From assembly GCA_031270205.1 (NCBI GenBank), contig JAISYA010000134.1:1-20608 (forward strand): a stretch of DNA of 20,608 nucleotides. The letters run 5' to 3'. This DNA is from Treponema sp. GTDB taxonomy: Bacteria > Spirochaetota > Spirochaetia > Treponematales > Breznakiellaceae. Positions 7,550-15,408 of this stretch are shown one piece after another (the stretch's first letter is position 1; each line of letters opens with the position of its first letter). The notes beneath the pieces are model-generated. The model was not told where the DNA came from. It did not search any database and saw nothing but the letters and a program-made list of their open reading frames with translations. A program made the position numbers and the translations under genes.

Positions 7550-7756
7550 ATGTACAAAGCCGGGGAATACGAACTGCCGGGACGCCTGGGGGAAAGCCGC
7601 GCCACGGGCCTCCGCGGAAGAGACGAGTACCAGGTGGTTCCGGGAAAAAAGGCCCGCATCGGATTCAACCTTTTTGCCGGCAGCCGCGCAATCATCAAAA
7701 ACGTCAGGGATGAACAGACGGCGCGTTCGGTCTATGCTGAATACATCGGGCTTTAG
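7550..7756 (+). CDS. 68-aa unknown protein upstream of the radical SAM gene
   Basis: ATG at 7550 is the first start after an in-frame TAA at 7544. The protein begins MYKAGEYELPGRLGESRATG and ends SVYAEYIGL. Composition is protein-like, with alternating charged and hydrophobic segments and no membrane span. I recognise no family. Its TAG (7754-7756) overlaps the GTG start of the next gene by one base (TAGTG), an arrangement that favours translational coupling, which is the main support for it being real. The ribosome binding site is poor. It may be a small partner or substrate of the radical SAM enzyme, but that rests only on the junction. Confidence 0.55.
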   Translation: MYKAGEYELPGRLGESRATGLRGRDEYQVVPGKKARIGFNLFAGSRAIIKNVRDEQTARSVYAEYIGL

Positions 7757-9426
7757 TGAGCGCGGGACAATTTCCCTCCGGCATCGTTCTCGCGGCGATT
7801 AACGCCAAATGGATTCATCCGTCCCTGGCCCTTAGACTGCTCAAAGCGAATCTTGGTCCCCTGGAAAAACGCTGCGAAATAATCGAGTTTGCTTTGCGCC
7901 AGCCCCTGGGCGAAAAAATTGATCCCGTCCTGGCGGCCCGGCCCCGGATTTTGGGTATTTCGGTTTCGATTTGGAATCATATTGCCACGGTGGAACTGCT
8001 CAGAGAACTTGAGAAAGTTTGGGGAACCCGGGCCGAAGATCGCGGGGAGGAGGCGCCTGTCCCGCGCCGGCCGGTAATTGTGCTGGGCGGACCGGAAGTT
8101 TCGCATCTGCCCCCCGGCGCGGAGATTTTTCGTTATGCCGATTATGTGATTCACGGCGAGGCGGAACTCGCGTTCAGATCACTCTGCGAGTACCTGCTGG
8201 GACCCTGGCAAAATATGCGCCGGCCCGCGCAAAATTCGCGCCCTCCCCATTTGCCGGCGGGATCGCGCTTTTTATACGCGAAAGCGGATTTTTCGGAAAT
8301 GCCCGTTCACCTTCGCGCAAAACCGGTTAATCCCAGTAAAATTAAAAGCGCCTATTATCTGTTCAGCGATGAGGATCTGCGCGGAAAATTGATCTATGTT
8401 GAGGCAAGCCGGGGCTGTCCTTTTAACTGTGAATTTTGCCTGAGCGCCGTAAAACCGGTTTCGGAAAATGCCGGTTTTGAAGTGGTGCGTGAATTCCCCC
8501 TGGAACAGTTTCTTGATGAAATGGGAGCGCTGATCCGCCGGGGAACGCGGACTTTTAAATTCCTTGACCGGACTTTTAATTTGAACCTCAGCCGCGCAAA
8601 ACAGATCATGGAATTTTTTCTTGATAAAATTGATGAAATTAACAATGCTGATGTATCGAAAAAAGAAAATTCATCCGGCATATACACTCCATTCACCGTT
8701 CATTTTGAAATGGTTCCTTTGCTTTTCCCCCCTGAACTGCGCGAAACCATTGTCCGCTTTCCCCCCGGCGCGCTCCGTATTGAAATCGGCATCCAAACCC
8801 TTAACCCCGCGGTTTCAGCCCGTATCAAGAGGCCCGCTGACCCGGAGCGGGAACTGGAAACCATTCGCTTTCTCAAAGAAAAAACCAACGCCATCATTCA
8901 CGCCGATCTTATCGCCGCCCTCCCCGGCGAAGACCTGGCCTCTTTCGGCAGGGGCTTTGACCGGCTCTGGGCCGCGCTTTCGCCGGAACCGGCCGGGGCC
9001 GTATCGCCAAATGGGCCGCCGCATTCCCGCAGCGAAATCCAGCTCGGTATATTAAAGCTCCTCCCCGGCGCGCCCATTGCCCGGCACAGCGAAAGTTTCG
9101 GCATGTGTTACAGGCTCTCGCCGCCCTACGAGGCGCTGGAAACCGCCGCCCTGCCCGCCCGCGATTTAGACCGGATTAAAAACTTTGCCCGCTTCTGGGA
9201 ACTTATTGTGAACCGGGGCCTTGTGGATGAAAAAAACCTTGTCCCGAAAATGATCACATTGGAACGGTCCTTAACCTGCGCCGGCGGGGACGGGAAGGCG
9301 TCAATGTTCAAAAGTTTTATGTCCCTGTCGGACGCGCTTCTTGCCCGCTTTGGACGGAATTGGGGGATCGACAAAAACGAGCTGCTAAAGGCGGTGACGG
9401 ATTTTTGGCAGCAGACTTGCGAATGA
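7756..9426 (+). CDS. Cobalamin-binding-type radical SAM protein (DUF4080-like)
   Basis: The 556-residue protein starts with a Rossmann-like segment typical of B12-binding radical SAM proteins (IVLAAINAKWIHPSLALRLL at 10-29; VIVLGGPEVSHLP at 107-119), although the classical DxHxxG cobalamin motif is not seen. The radical SAM core has C221, C225 and C228 in CPFNCEFC, the ligands of the 4Fe-4S cluster that cleaves S-adenosylmethionine. Further core strands are visible at FKFLDRTFN (267-275) and RIEIGIQTLN (341-350). The C-terminal region after about 440 fits the DUF4080-type extension. Reaction and substrate are unknown for this group. The start is GTG, chosen because it overlaps the upstream TAG and keeps the whole N-terminal domain. 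The stop lies inside a repeated intergenic element. Confidence 0.88.
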   Translation: MSAGQFPSGIVLAAINAKWIHPSLALRLLKANLGPLEKRCEIIEFALRQPLGEKIDPVLAARPRILGISVSIWNHIATVELLRELEKVWGTRAEDRGEEAPVPRRPVIVLGGPEVSHLPPGAEIFRYADYVIHGEAELAFRSLCEYLLGPWQNMRRPAQNSRPPHLPAGSRFLYAKADFSEMPVHLRAKPVNPSKIKSAYYLFSDEDLRGKLIYVEASRGCPFNCEFCLSAVKPVSENAGFEVVREFPLEQFLDEMGALIRRGTRTFKFLDRTFNLNLSRAKQIMEFFLDKIDEINNADVSKKENSSGIYTPFTVHFEMVPLLFPPELRETIVRFPPGALRIEIGIQTLNPAVSARIKRPADPERELETIRFLKEKTNAIIHADLIAALPGEDLASFGRGFDRLWAALSPEPAGAVSPNGPPHSRSEIQLGILKLLPGAPIARHSESFGMCYRLSPPYEALETAALPARDLDRIKNFARFWELIVNRGLVDEKNLVPKMITLERSLTCAGGDGKASMFKSFMSLSDALLARFGRNWGIDKNELLKAVTDFWQQTCE

Positions 9427-9474
9427 GCCGCCGCGCGGCAAGCCTGGGAAGCGCAGCTTGCCCTGGGGTATTAA
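9421..9474 (+). repeat. Composite intergenic repeat related to 7251-7424
   Basis: Bases 9421-9444 match the reverse complement of 7401-7424 at 22 of 24 positions, and 9433-9474 match the reverse complement of 7251-7292 at 40 of 42. The two blocks are fused here but separate in the earlier region, so the family is modular. The shared core is GGCAAGCC. The element contains the TGA stop of the radical SAM gene. Confidence 0.8.
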
Positions 9475-9503
9475 ACAATTTTGCCCTGAATGACAAAATT
9501 GTT
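9474..9503 (+). terminator. Stem-loop after the radical SAM gene
   Basis: AACAATTTTG (9474-9483) and CAAAATTGTT (9494-9503) form a perfect 10-bp AT-rich stem with a 10-base loop. It lies 47 bp past the radical SAM stop, directly after the repeat, and before the promoter of the ABC operon. No clear U-tract follows, so termination is plausible but unproven. Confidence 0.4.
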
Positions 9504-9540
9504 CTATGCGATAAGCCGGCAAGCCGCCCAATGACAAATT

Positions 9541-9569
9541 TTTACCATTTTTCGCAATATTCTTATAAA
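9541..9569 (+). promoter_or_regulatory. Likely promoter of the sugar ABC operon
   Basis: TTTACC (9541-9546), a 17-base spacer and TATAAA (9564-9569) resemble a housekeeping sigma promoter in an AT-rich stretch about 48 bp before the permease ATG. It is the best-placed promoter-like sequence between the stem-loop at 9474-9503 and the operon. Confidence 0.5.
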
Positions 9570-9616
9570 TATTTTATTTGTGCTATTTCCGAATATCCGG
9601 TTATCATAGAATTACT

Positions 9617-10615
9617 ATGAATAGTCAAAGCGGCGGAAAGCTGCGTGCCAGCATGGGGCGTTTTATCCAGCGCCAGGAGAGCAGTATCATTATAATGCTC
9701 ATCCTGTACATGAGCTTTGTTTCAATCATTAATCCAACTTTCATTTCCAGCGCGAACCAGTTTAACGTCCTGCGTTCAGCCGGATTTCCGCTCATTACCG
9801 TAGTGGGAATGACCTTTATCCTCATCACCGGCGGCCTGGATCTTTCCGTGGGTTCGGTTCTGGCCCTCGGCGGCGTCATCACCGGCATGGCCTGCCGCGC
9901 CGGATTTCCCGTCCCCTTCGCGGTTCTTTTGGGCATGGTGATGGGCATGCTTATCGGCCTTATTAACGGCTTTATCGTAGTTAAGACCGGCATACCGCCC
10001 CTGATAGTAACGCTGGGTATGCAGTACGCCGCCAAGGGCCTGGTGCAGGTCCTAACCAAGGGTGTGCCTGTTTACCCGCTCCCGGCAAATTTTACCGCGG
10101 TTGAAAGGATCCGGCCCCTGGGGATTCCCCTGGTCGTTGTTTTCGCCCTTCTTGTCGCTGTGATAGGGCACGTTATTTTGTCCAATACTGAATTCGGCCG
10201 CAGCATTTACGCGCTCGGCGGGAACAGGGAAGCCGCCCGTATATCCGGCATCCGTACCAAGAGGACGGAACTGGGGGTATACGTCATCACTTCCACCCTG
10301 GCGGCCACCGCGGGGATCTTCATGTCGGCGCGGCTCGGTTCGGCGGAAGCCGCCGCGGGTACCGGGTACGAGCTTACCGTAATCTGCGCGGCCATCATCG
10401 GCGGCACATCGACCTTCGGCGGGACCGGCACCATTATCGGTTCCGTCCTGGGCGCGTTCTTCATGGAAGTGCTGACCAACTCCCTTACGCTGATGCGCAT
10501 ATCCGTGTACTGGCAGAACCTGGTCGTGGGCACGATACTGATCCTGGCGGTCCTCCTTGACAAGTACAAGCGCAATCTGATCATGCGCCGGGCCCTGAAA
10601 AATGTCGGCAAGTGA
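9617..10615 (+). CDS. Sugar ABC transporter permease (RbsC/MglC-like)
   Basis: A 332-residue multi-span membrane protein of the BPD_transp_2 family, which forms the channel of ribose, galactose and related importers. Diagnostic segments are GMTFILITGGLDLSVGSVLA in the first third, GNREAARISGI (the cytoplasmic loop that docks on the ATPase), and AAIIGGTSTFGGTGTIIGSV near the end. A homodimer in the inner membrane is expected. I chose the ATG at 9617; an in-frame start at 9578 adds 13 residues without family resemblance, and the ATG at 9653 is a shorter option with GGAAAG somewhat far upstream. The stop is 10 bp before the preferred ATPase start, so the genes are cotranscribed. The specific sugar cannot be read from the sequence. 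Confidence 0.92.
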   Translation: MNSQSGGKLRASMGRFIQRQESSIIIMLILYMSFVSIINPTFISSANQFNVLRSAGFPLITVVGMTFILITGGLDLSVGSVLALGGVITGMACRAGFPVPFAVLLGMVMGMLIGLINGFIVVKTGIPPLIVTLGMQYAAKGLVQVLTKGVPVYPLPANFTAVERIRPLGIPLVVVFALLVAVIGHVILSNTEFGRSIYALGGNREAARISGIRTKRTELGVYVITSTLAATAGIFMSARLGSAEAAAGTGYELTVICAAIIGGTSTFGGTGTIIGSVLGAFFMEVLTNSLTLMRISVYWQNLVVGTILILAVLLDKYKRNLIMRRALKNVGK

Positions 10616-10625
10616 GGCGCTAAAG

Positions 10626-12164
10626 ATGTGTTCAGGCCGGGCCGAAAAGAACGGACCCATCCTTTCGATACGCAATGTAACGAAAAAATTCATGGGGACC
10701 GTGGCGCTGCGGGACGTATCCCTGGACCTTTTTCCCAACGAGATTCTGGGCGTGCTTGGGGAAAACGGCGCGGGCAAATCCACCCTTATGAAGATACTGA
10801 GCGGCGTCTACCCCGTAACCGAATACGAGGGCGAGGTGGTTCTGGAAGACGAGCTTTGCCGTTTTGCATCCCCGCTTGATTCCCAGCGCGGCGGCATCGG
10901 GATGATCTACCAGGAACTCAACCTGGAACTGGACCTTTCCGCCGCCGAAAACATCCTTTTGGGTTGTTCCCCAATGACGCGCTTCGGCCTGATAGACTGG
11001 AAAGCGCAGGAAGCTTCCGCCAGAGAGGTGATGAAGCGCCTCAATTCCAATATCGACGTTACCGTTACGGTACGCAGCCTTTCCCCTTCCATGCAGCAGA
11101 TCGTATGTATCGCCCGGGCGCTGGTACGGAACCCGAAAATACTGATCCTCGACGAGCCGACATCGATGCTTACCGAGGGGGAAACAAGAAACCTTTTGGA
11201 CATTCTGCGCCGCCTCAGGGACGAGGGCATAGCATGCCTGTATATCTCGCACAAGCTGGACGAGGTGTTCGATCTCTGCGACCGCATCGAAGTGATGCGA
11301 GACGGCAGGCACATCAGCATTTGGGAACGGGGCGCGGGCTACGACAGCAAACGTATCATCGAGGACATGATAGGCCGCCGCCTGGATATGATGTACCCGG
11401 ATATGACGCACGAGATTGGGGAAGAGGTACTGCGGGTGGAAAATTTTCAGGTGCCGCATCCCTACGCAAACGGGAAAAGCATTATTTCCGACGTAAGTTT
11501 CAGCCTGCGCAAGGGGGAGATTCTGGGACTCGGCGGCCTGGTCGGATCGGGCCGCTCGGAACTTCTGGGGGCCATTTTCGGCGTCATCCCCCACACATCA
11601 GGCAGGATAATCAAAAACGGAAAACCGGTTCAAATAAGGGAACCCATAGACGCCAAACGGTACGGCATAGGGCTTATGACCGAGGACCGGAAAAAAGACG
11701 GCTTTATCAGTACCATGAACGTCTGCGAAAATATGACCATCACTATCCTGCGCAAACTCGTAAGGGGATTGCTGCTGGACAAGAAGAAAGAGTACGCAAT
11801 CGCCGGGGAGTATTTTAACAGGCTCAACGTAAAAGCCCCGGGCCTGTCCACACAGATCACGAACCTTTCGGGCGGCAACCAGCAGAAGGTAATTCTTGCC
11901 AAATGGCTCATGTGCGGCCTTGACGTTATCTTCCTTGACGAACCGACCCGGGGCATTGACGTGGGTACCAAGTCGGAAATATACAAGATCATTTTACAGC
12001 TTGCCCAAAGCGGCGTCTCCGTGGTGGTCATATCCAGCGAGATTGCCGAATTAACCGCCATTTGCGACCGCTTTGTGGTGCTGGGCAAGGGCGTAGTCCA
12101 GGCGGAACTGGACAGGGAAGCGGCCGACGAAGTAAGCATTATTCGCGCGGCCTCCAACACGTAA
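10626..12164 (+). CDS. Sugar ABC transporter ATPase with two nucleotide-binding domains (RbsA/MglA-like)
   Basis: The protein of 512 residues contains two ABC domains in tandem, the rule for ribose/galactose-type importers. Domain 1 has Walker A GENGAGKST (about 45-53), signature SLSPSMQQ (about 151-158) and Walker B LILDEPTS (about 173-180). Domain 2 has the family-typical altered Walker A GLVGSGRSEL (about 304-313), signature LSGGNQQKV (about 414-422) and Walker B VIFLDEPTRGID (about 434-445). It powers uptake through the permease encoded just upstream. I chose ATG 10626 because GAGG at 10614-10617 is correctly spaced; an in-frame ATG at 10602 would overlap the permease by 14 bp and lacks such a site. 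The first-domain signature (SPSM) is a little unusual. Confidence 0.93.
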   Translation: MCSGRAEKNGPILSIRNVTKKFMGTVALRDVSLDLFPNEILGVLGENGAGKSTLMKILSGVYPVTEYEGEVVLEDELCRFASPLDSQRGGIGMIYQELNLELDLSAAENILLGCSPMTRFGLIDWKAQEASAREVMKRLNSNIDVTVTVRSLSPSMQQIVCIARALVRNPKILILDEPTSMLTEGETRNLLDILRRLRDEGIACLYISHKLDEVFDLCDRIEVMRDGRHISIWERGAGYDSKRIIEDMIGRRLDMMYPDMTHEIGEEVLRVENFQVPHPYANGKSIISDVSFSLRKGEILGLGGLVGSGRSELLGAIFGVIPHTSGRIIKNGKPVQIREPIDAKRYGIGLMTEDRKKDGFISTMNVCENMTITILRKLVRGLLLDKKKEYAIAGEYFNRLNVKAPGLSTQITNLSGGNQQKVILAKWLMCGLDVIFLDEPTRGIDVGTKSEIYKIILQLAQSGVSVVVISSEIAELTAICDRFVVLGKGVVQAELDREAADEVSIIRAASNT

Positions 12165-12183
12165 GCTGAACGGGTAAACCGTT

Positions 12184-12206
12184 AGCCGTGCGGCTGTATG
12201 GCCGCA
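12184..12206 (+). promoter_or_regulatory. Two overlapping hairpins between ATPase and binding-protein genes
   Basis: AGCCG/CGGCT (12184-12188 with 12191-12195) and TGCGGC/GCCGCA (12189-12194 with 12201-12206) share bases and cannot form together. They lie in the 74-bp gap just before the binding-protein gene. Such structures often set differential transcript stability of binding-protein genes; here that is inference. Confidence 0.4.
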
Positions 12207-12238
12207 TATATAGTAATAGTTATCTTAGGAGGATAAAG

Positions 12239-13225
12239 ATGACAAAAACAAAAAAACTGCTCGTTGCGCTTCTCGTTTTTATTATGCTAAGCGGCATAGT
12301 GACATCCGCGTTTGCCGGAGGGAGGCAGTCAGGCGGGGCGAAATCGGACAAACTGCACTTTGTGTACGTATCGCCCCTGCTCGCGCATCCGGTGTGGCTT
12401 ATTGCCAAGAACGGCTTTGACGCCGCCTGCCGGGAACTCGGCATTCAGGGCGACTGGGTAGGACCCCAGGGCATTTCCCCCGAGGAAATGGCGAAACTGG
12501 TGGACACCGCGATTGCCCAGAAGGCTGACGCCATCATCACCCAGGGAATAGTTCCCGCGCCGCCGGTACAGAACGCGATTGCGACGGGCATTCCCGTCCT
12601 GGTAGTGGACAGCGATATTCCCGATGCCCAGCGCCTGGCCTTTTTGGGAAAGGATACCAAGATTCAGGCGCGGCTGCTCTACGAGGATGTCCTGCAAAGG
12701 CTCGGCCCCAATACGCCGCTCAACGTTTCCATCCAGGTATCGAACCTGCTTTACGAAGTCGCCCACCGCATGATCGCCGATATAGAAGAAGCCTTCGGGA
12801 AACACCCGGGCGGATTCAAGCTGGTCAATACTTCCGAAAGCAAGTCCGAAAAGATACAGTCGGTTACCGAATGGGAGCGGACCTTCAACGCGTATCCTGA
12901 GATCAACGTGGCCATTAACTTTGCCGCGGAAGCAGGGCCGGCCTGCGCGACGGTAGTCAAGGAAAAGGGTATCCGCAGCAAGATGCTGGTTTACGCGGTT
13001 GACGATGTTGATGAAACGCTGGAAATCCTGCGCAAGAACGAAATTGACGGGACCATTGTTACCTCTTTCTGGAATTACGGCTATCAGGCGACTTACTGGC
13101 TCTATCAGAATATTACCCAGGGCAAGAAACCCGCCCAGATAGTGAACGACGCCGGGACCATTTTGGTATCAAACAAAAACGTCGATACTTATGCCGACGC
13201 CCTCAGAGTGAAGAAGGATCTGTAG
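12239..13225 (+). CDS. Periplasmic sugar-binding protein of the ABC importer
   Basis: The 328-residue protein has a clear signal peptide: a basic start (MTKTKK), a hydrophobic core, and a likely cleavage site after SAFA at about residue 26, giving a mature end GGRQSGG. There is no lipobox cysteine, so it should be free in the periplasm. The rest fits the Peripla_BP_4 group (RbsB/XylF-like): HFVYVSPLLAHPVW, AIITQGIVPAPPVQNAI and IPVLVVDSDIP are visible. The start is fixed by AGGAGG at 12227-12232, six bases before the ATG; an upstream in-frame ATG at 12188 adds a segment that would mask the signal peptide. It is the last gene of the transporter set rather than the first, and a strong terminator follows. 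Confidence 0.93.
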   Translation: MTKTKKLLVALLVFIMLSGIVTSAFAGGRQSGGAKSDKLHFVYVSPLLAHPVWLIAKNGFDAACRELGIQGDWVGPQGISPEEMAKLVDTAIAQKADAIITQGIVPAPPVQNAIATGIPVLVVDSDIPDAQRLAFLGKDTKIQARLLYEDVLQRLGPNTPLNVSIQVSNLLYEVAHRMIADIEEAFGKHPGGFKLVNTSESKSEKIQSVTEWERTFNAYPEINVAINFAAEAGPACATVVKEKGIRSKMLVYAVDDVDETLEILRKNEIDGTIVTSFWNYGYQATYWLYQNITQGKKPAQIVNDAGTILVSNKNVDTYADALRVKKDL

Positions 13226-13246
13226 GCCAGCGCCGATACTTCTGTG

Positions 13247-13276
13247 TCTGCCCGCAAATTTTTGCGGGCAGATTTT
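13247..13276 (+). terminator. Intrinsic terminator after the binding-protein gene
   Basis: TCTGCCCGCAAA (13247-13258) and TTTGCGGGCAGA (13261-13272) are exactly complementary and are followed by TTTTGTATTT. It lies 21 bp past the stop and should end the transporter transcript, at least in part, before the UroD-like genes. Confidence 0.9.
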
Positions 13277-13316
13277 GTATTTCCCGATTGTATGTAACAA
13301 GGTTGAATAAGATATT

Positions 13317-14351
13317 ATGAACGGATATGAACGCATAATGGCTGTCCTTCATGGGCAGAAAGCCGATAAAGTCCCGTTAATGCTGCTCAACTTTATGCCC
13401 GCCGCGGCGGAAGCCGGTTTTACCATGGACGAGTACCGGAGCAGCGCCAAAAACATGGCGAAGGCCCAGATTGATTTTGCCCGGAAGTACGGCATGGACG
13501 GAATATGGCTCGAAGTTGATACCTGCATGGAAGCGGGCGCTATCGGCGCGGAAGTGGAACTCAGGCGGGACGCCCCGGCGGCCATAACGGGGCCCGCGGC
13601 GGATAATATAAAAGAACTTATCGACATGATGACGCCGGACAGGCTTCTTAAATACGATCGTATTAAAATCATGCTTGAGGCGGCGCATCTTATAAAAAAG
13701 GAAGTGGGCGGCGAAATTCTGCTGCGGGGGAACTGCGATCAAATGGCGTTCAGCCTGGCCATGCTCTGTTACGGCATGGAGAATTTTCTGGCGGACCTTA
13801 CCGATGAGGATCTGGAAGAAGACATACAGACCCTGATTAGCCGGGCCTTTGAGGTACACCTGGAATTTCACCGGCTGATGAAGCAAACCGGCGCGGACAT
13901 TACCAGTTTTGGCGATTCTTCCTGCGGCCCCGATGTCATAGGCCCCGCGATGTACCTCAAATACTCAAAACCGTATCATCAAAAATTACAGAAGGCGGTT
14001 TCCGAAGAACTGGGAATGATGACCGTATGCCACATCTGCGGAAACCTGGACCGCATTATCGAGGATGTGCTTGACGTGGGATTCGCGGGCATTGAAATCG
14101 ATTATAAAACGAATATACCCAGGGCGGCGGAACTTATGCGCGGCAAAACCGTTGAATTCGGCCCCATCGATCCTTCCGGTATGTTTTACTTCGCAAAACC
14201 CGAAGAGATGACCAGGGAGGTGAACCGGGTTTTGGACTGCTTTGGGGGCCGGGGCATCGTACTCGGCGCCGGATGCGCGATTCCCAAGGGCGCGCCGGAA
14301 GAGAATTTTCGCGCATTTGCAAAAGCCGCGAGAAGTTATACAATCAGGTAG
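13317..14351 (+). CDS. UroD/MtaA-family protein, copy 1
   Basis: The 344-residue protein belongs to the uroporphyrinogen decarboxylase superfamily, on the branch of cobalamin-linked methyltransferases (MtaA, CmuA) rather than haem-pathway HemE. It keeps the expected zinc ligands: H239 and C241 in VCHICGN, and C320 in LGAGCAIPKG. In that branch the metal activates a thiol that takes a methyl group from a methyl-corrinoid protein. Other conserved blocks are GNCDQMAFSLAML (138-150), SFGDSSCGPDVI (197-208) and FGPIDPSGMFYF (281-292). The start is supported by the identical MNGYERI in the next gene; its Shine-Dalgarno (AAGG at 13299-13302) is distant. It stands 9 bp before its paralogue. No corrinoid protein gene is nearby, so the actual reaction is unknown. 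Confidence 0.88.
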   Translation: MNGYERIMAVLHGQKADKVPLMLLNFMPAAAEAGFTMDEYRSSAKNMAKAQIDFARKYGMDGIWLEVDTCMEAGAIGAEVELRRDAPAAITGPAADNIKELIDMMTPDRLLKYDRIKIMLEAAHLIKKEVGGEILLRGNCDQMAFSLAMLCYGMENFLADLTDEDLEEDIQTLISRAFEVHLEFHRLMKQTGADITSFGDSSCGPDVIGPAMYLKYSKPYHQKLQKAVSEELGMMTVCHICGNLDRIIEDVLDVGFAGIEIDYKTNIPRAAELMRGKTVEFGPIDPSGMFYFAKPEEMTREVNRVLDCFGGRGIVLGAGCAIPKGAPEENFRAFAKAARSYTIR

Positions 14352-14360
14352 AATAATTGC

Positions 14361-15392
14361 ATGAACGGATATGAACGTATTAGTACAACGCTTAAAGGAG
14401 GCATGGCGGACAAGGTGCCGCTCATGCTCCACAGCTTTATGCCCGCCGCCGCAGAAGCCGGCTTTACCCTGACGGAGTACCGGAACAGCGCCAGGAATAT
14501 GGCCGATTCGCACCTTAAATTCGCCCGGAAATACGGCCTGGACGGGATACTTCTCGACGTGGATACCTGCATGGAGGCGGGGGCGGTGGGCGTTCCCGTC
14601 GATTTTCCCCCGGACGGCCCCGCGCGGGTTTCGGGTCCCGCAGCGGATAACATCGACGAACTTCTGGAAATAATGGAGAGCGAAAAACTGCATAAATACG
14701 ACCGCATCAAAATTCAGCTTGAGGCGGTCGGGATTATGAAGAAAGAGGCCGGGGGCGAAATCTTTATCCGGGGAAACTGCGATCAAATGGCGTTCAGCCT
14801 TGCCATGCTCAGTTACGGCATGGAGAATTTTCTGGCCGACCTTTTGGACGAAGAACTGGAAGAAAAAATAATCCTCCTTATCGACAGGGCCTTCGACGTA
14901 CATCTGGAATACCACCGCATGATGCTTGAGGCGGGCGCGGACATTACCAGCTTTGGGGATTCATCCTGCGGCCCCGACGTGATAAGCCCGGAACTGTTTG
15001 TGAAATACTCCCTGCCCTTCCACAAAAAATTACAGCGGGAATTGGCAAAGATGAACACCGGTACGGTCTGCCACATCTGCGGAAACCTCGACCGCATTAT
15101 CGATGACGTGGCCGAAGTAGGTTACGCGGGAGTGGAAATAGACTATAAAACCAACATTAAAAACGCCGCGCGGGTGATGCGGGACAGATCCGTCGTGTTC
15201 GGCCCTATCGATCCTTCCGGGGTGTTTTACTTCGGCACGCCGGAACTGATGCGGGCAAAGACCGGCGAAGTGCTGGATTGTTTCCGGGGCCGGAGTATTG
15301 TACTTGGCGCCGGATGCGCCATTCCCAAAGGGGCGGGCGAAGAACTGATACGGACCTTTGTTGAAACCGCCCGCGCCTATCGCCTGCACTAG
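14361..15392 (+). CDS. UroD/MtaA-family protein, copy 2
   Basis: This 343-residue protein is a tandem paralogue of the preceding gene, about two thirds identical over the first 100 residues by eye, with the same blocks: GNCDQMAFSLAML, SFGDSSCGPDVI and the zinc-ligand set H238, C240 and C319. One residue is missing near position 230 relative to copy 1. Differences concentrate in the 76-92 stretch and in surface helices, while metal-site and core regions are nearly fixed, so both copies are probably active, perhaps with different substrates or as two halves of a heteromer. The ribosome binding site is weak, which suggests coupling with copy 1. The sensor kinase gene starts 16 bp downstream, tying the pair to the regulatory genes. 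Confidence 0.88.
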   Translation: MNGYERISTTLKGGMADKVPLMLHSFMPAAAEAGFTLTEYRNSARNMADSHLKFARKYGLDGILLDVDTCMEAGAVGVPVDFPPDGPARVSGPAADNIDELLEIMESEKLHKYDRIKIQLEAVGIMKKEAGGEIFIRGNCDQMAFSLAMLSYGMENFLADLLDEELEEKIILLIDRAFDVHLEYHRMMLEAGADITSFGDSSCGPDVISPELFVKYSLPFHKKLQRELAKMNTGTVCHICGNLDRIIDDVAEVGYAGVEIDYKTNIKNAARVMRDRSVVFGPIDPSGVFYFGTPELMRAKTGEVLDCFRGRSIVLGAGCAIPKGAGEELIRTFVETARAYRLH

Positions 15393-15408
15393 AAGGGGGC
15401 GGCCGGAA

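Noticed and set aside
7404..7802. Plus-strand frame of 132 codons over the repeat stretch and the 68-aa ORF
   Set aside because: It begins inside repeat hairpins, overlaps better-supported frames and has a random-looking composition.
11530..11560. Altered Walker A in the second ATPase domain (Arg where Lys is usual)
   Set aside because: GxGR in the second domain is normal for RbsA/MglA-type double ATPases, so it is not a defect.
10632..11594. Long minus-strand frame (320 codons) opposite the ABC ATPase gene
   Set aside because: It is a shadow of a well-supported ATPase with intact motifs; composition is rich in His, Gln and Arg with no recognisable domain.
13317..15392. Haem-pathway uroporphyrinogen decarboxylase (HemE)
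   Set aside because: Tandem copies with His-x-Cys and Cys metal ligands in a sugar locus, with no haem genes nearby, fit the methyltransferase branch better.
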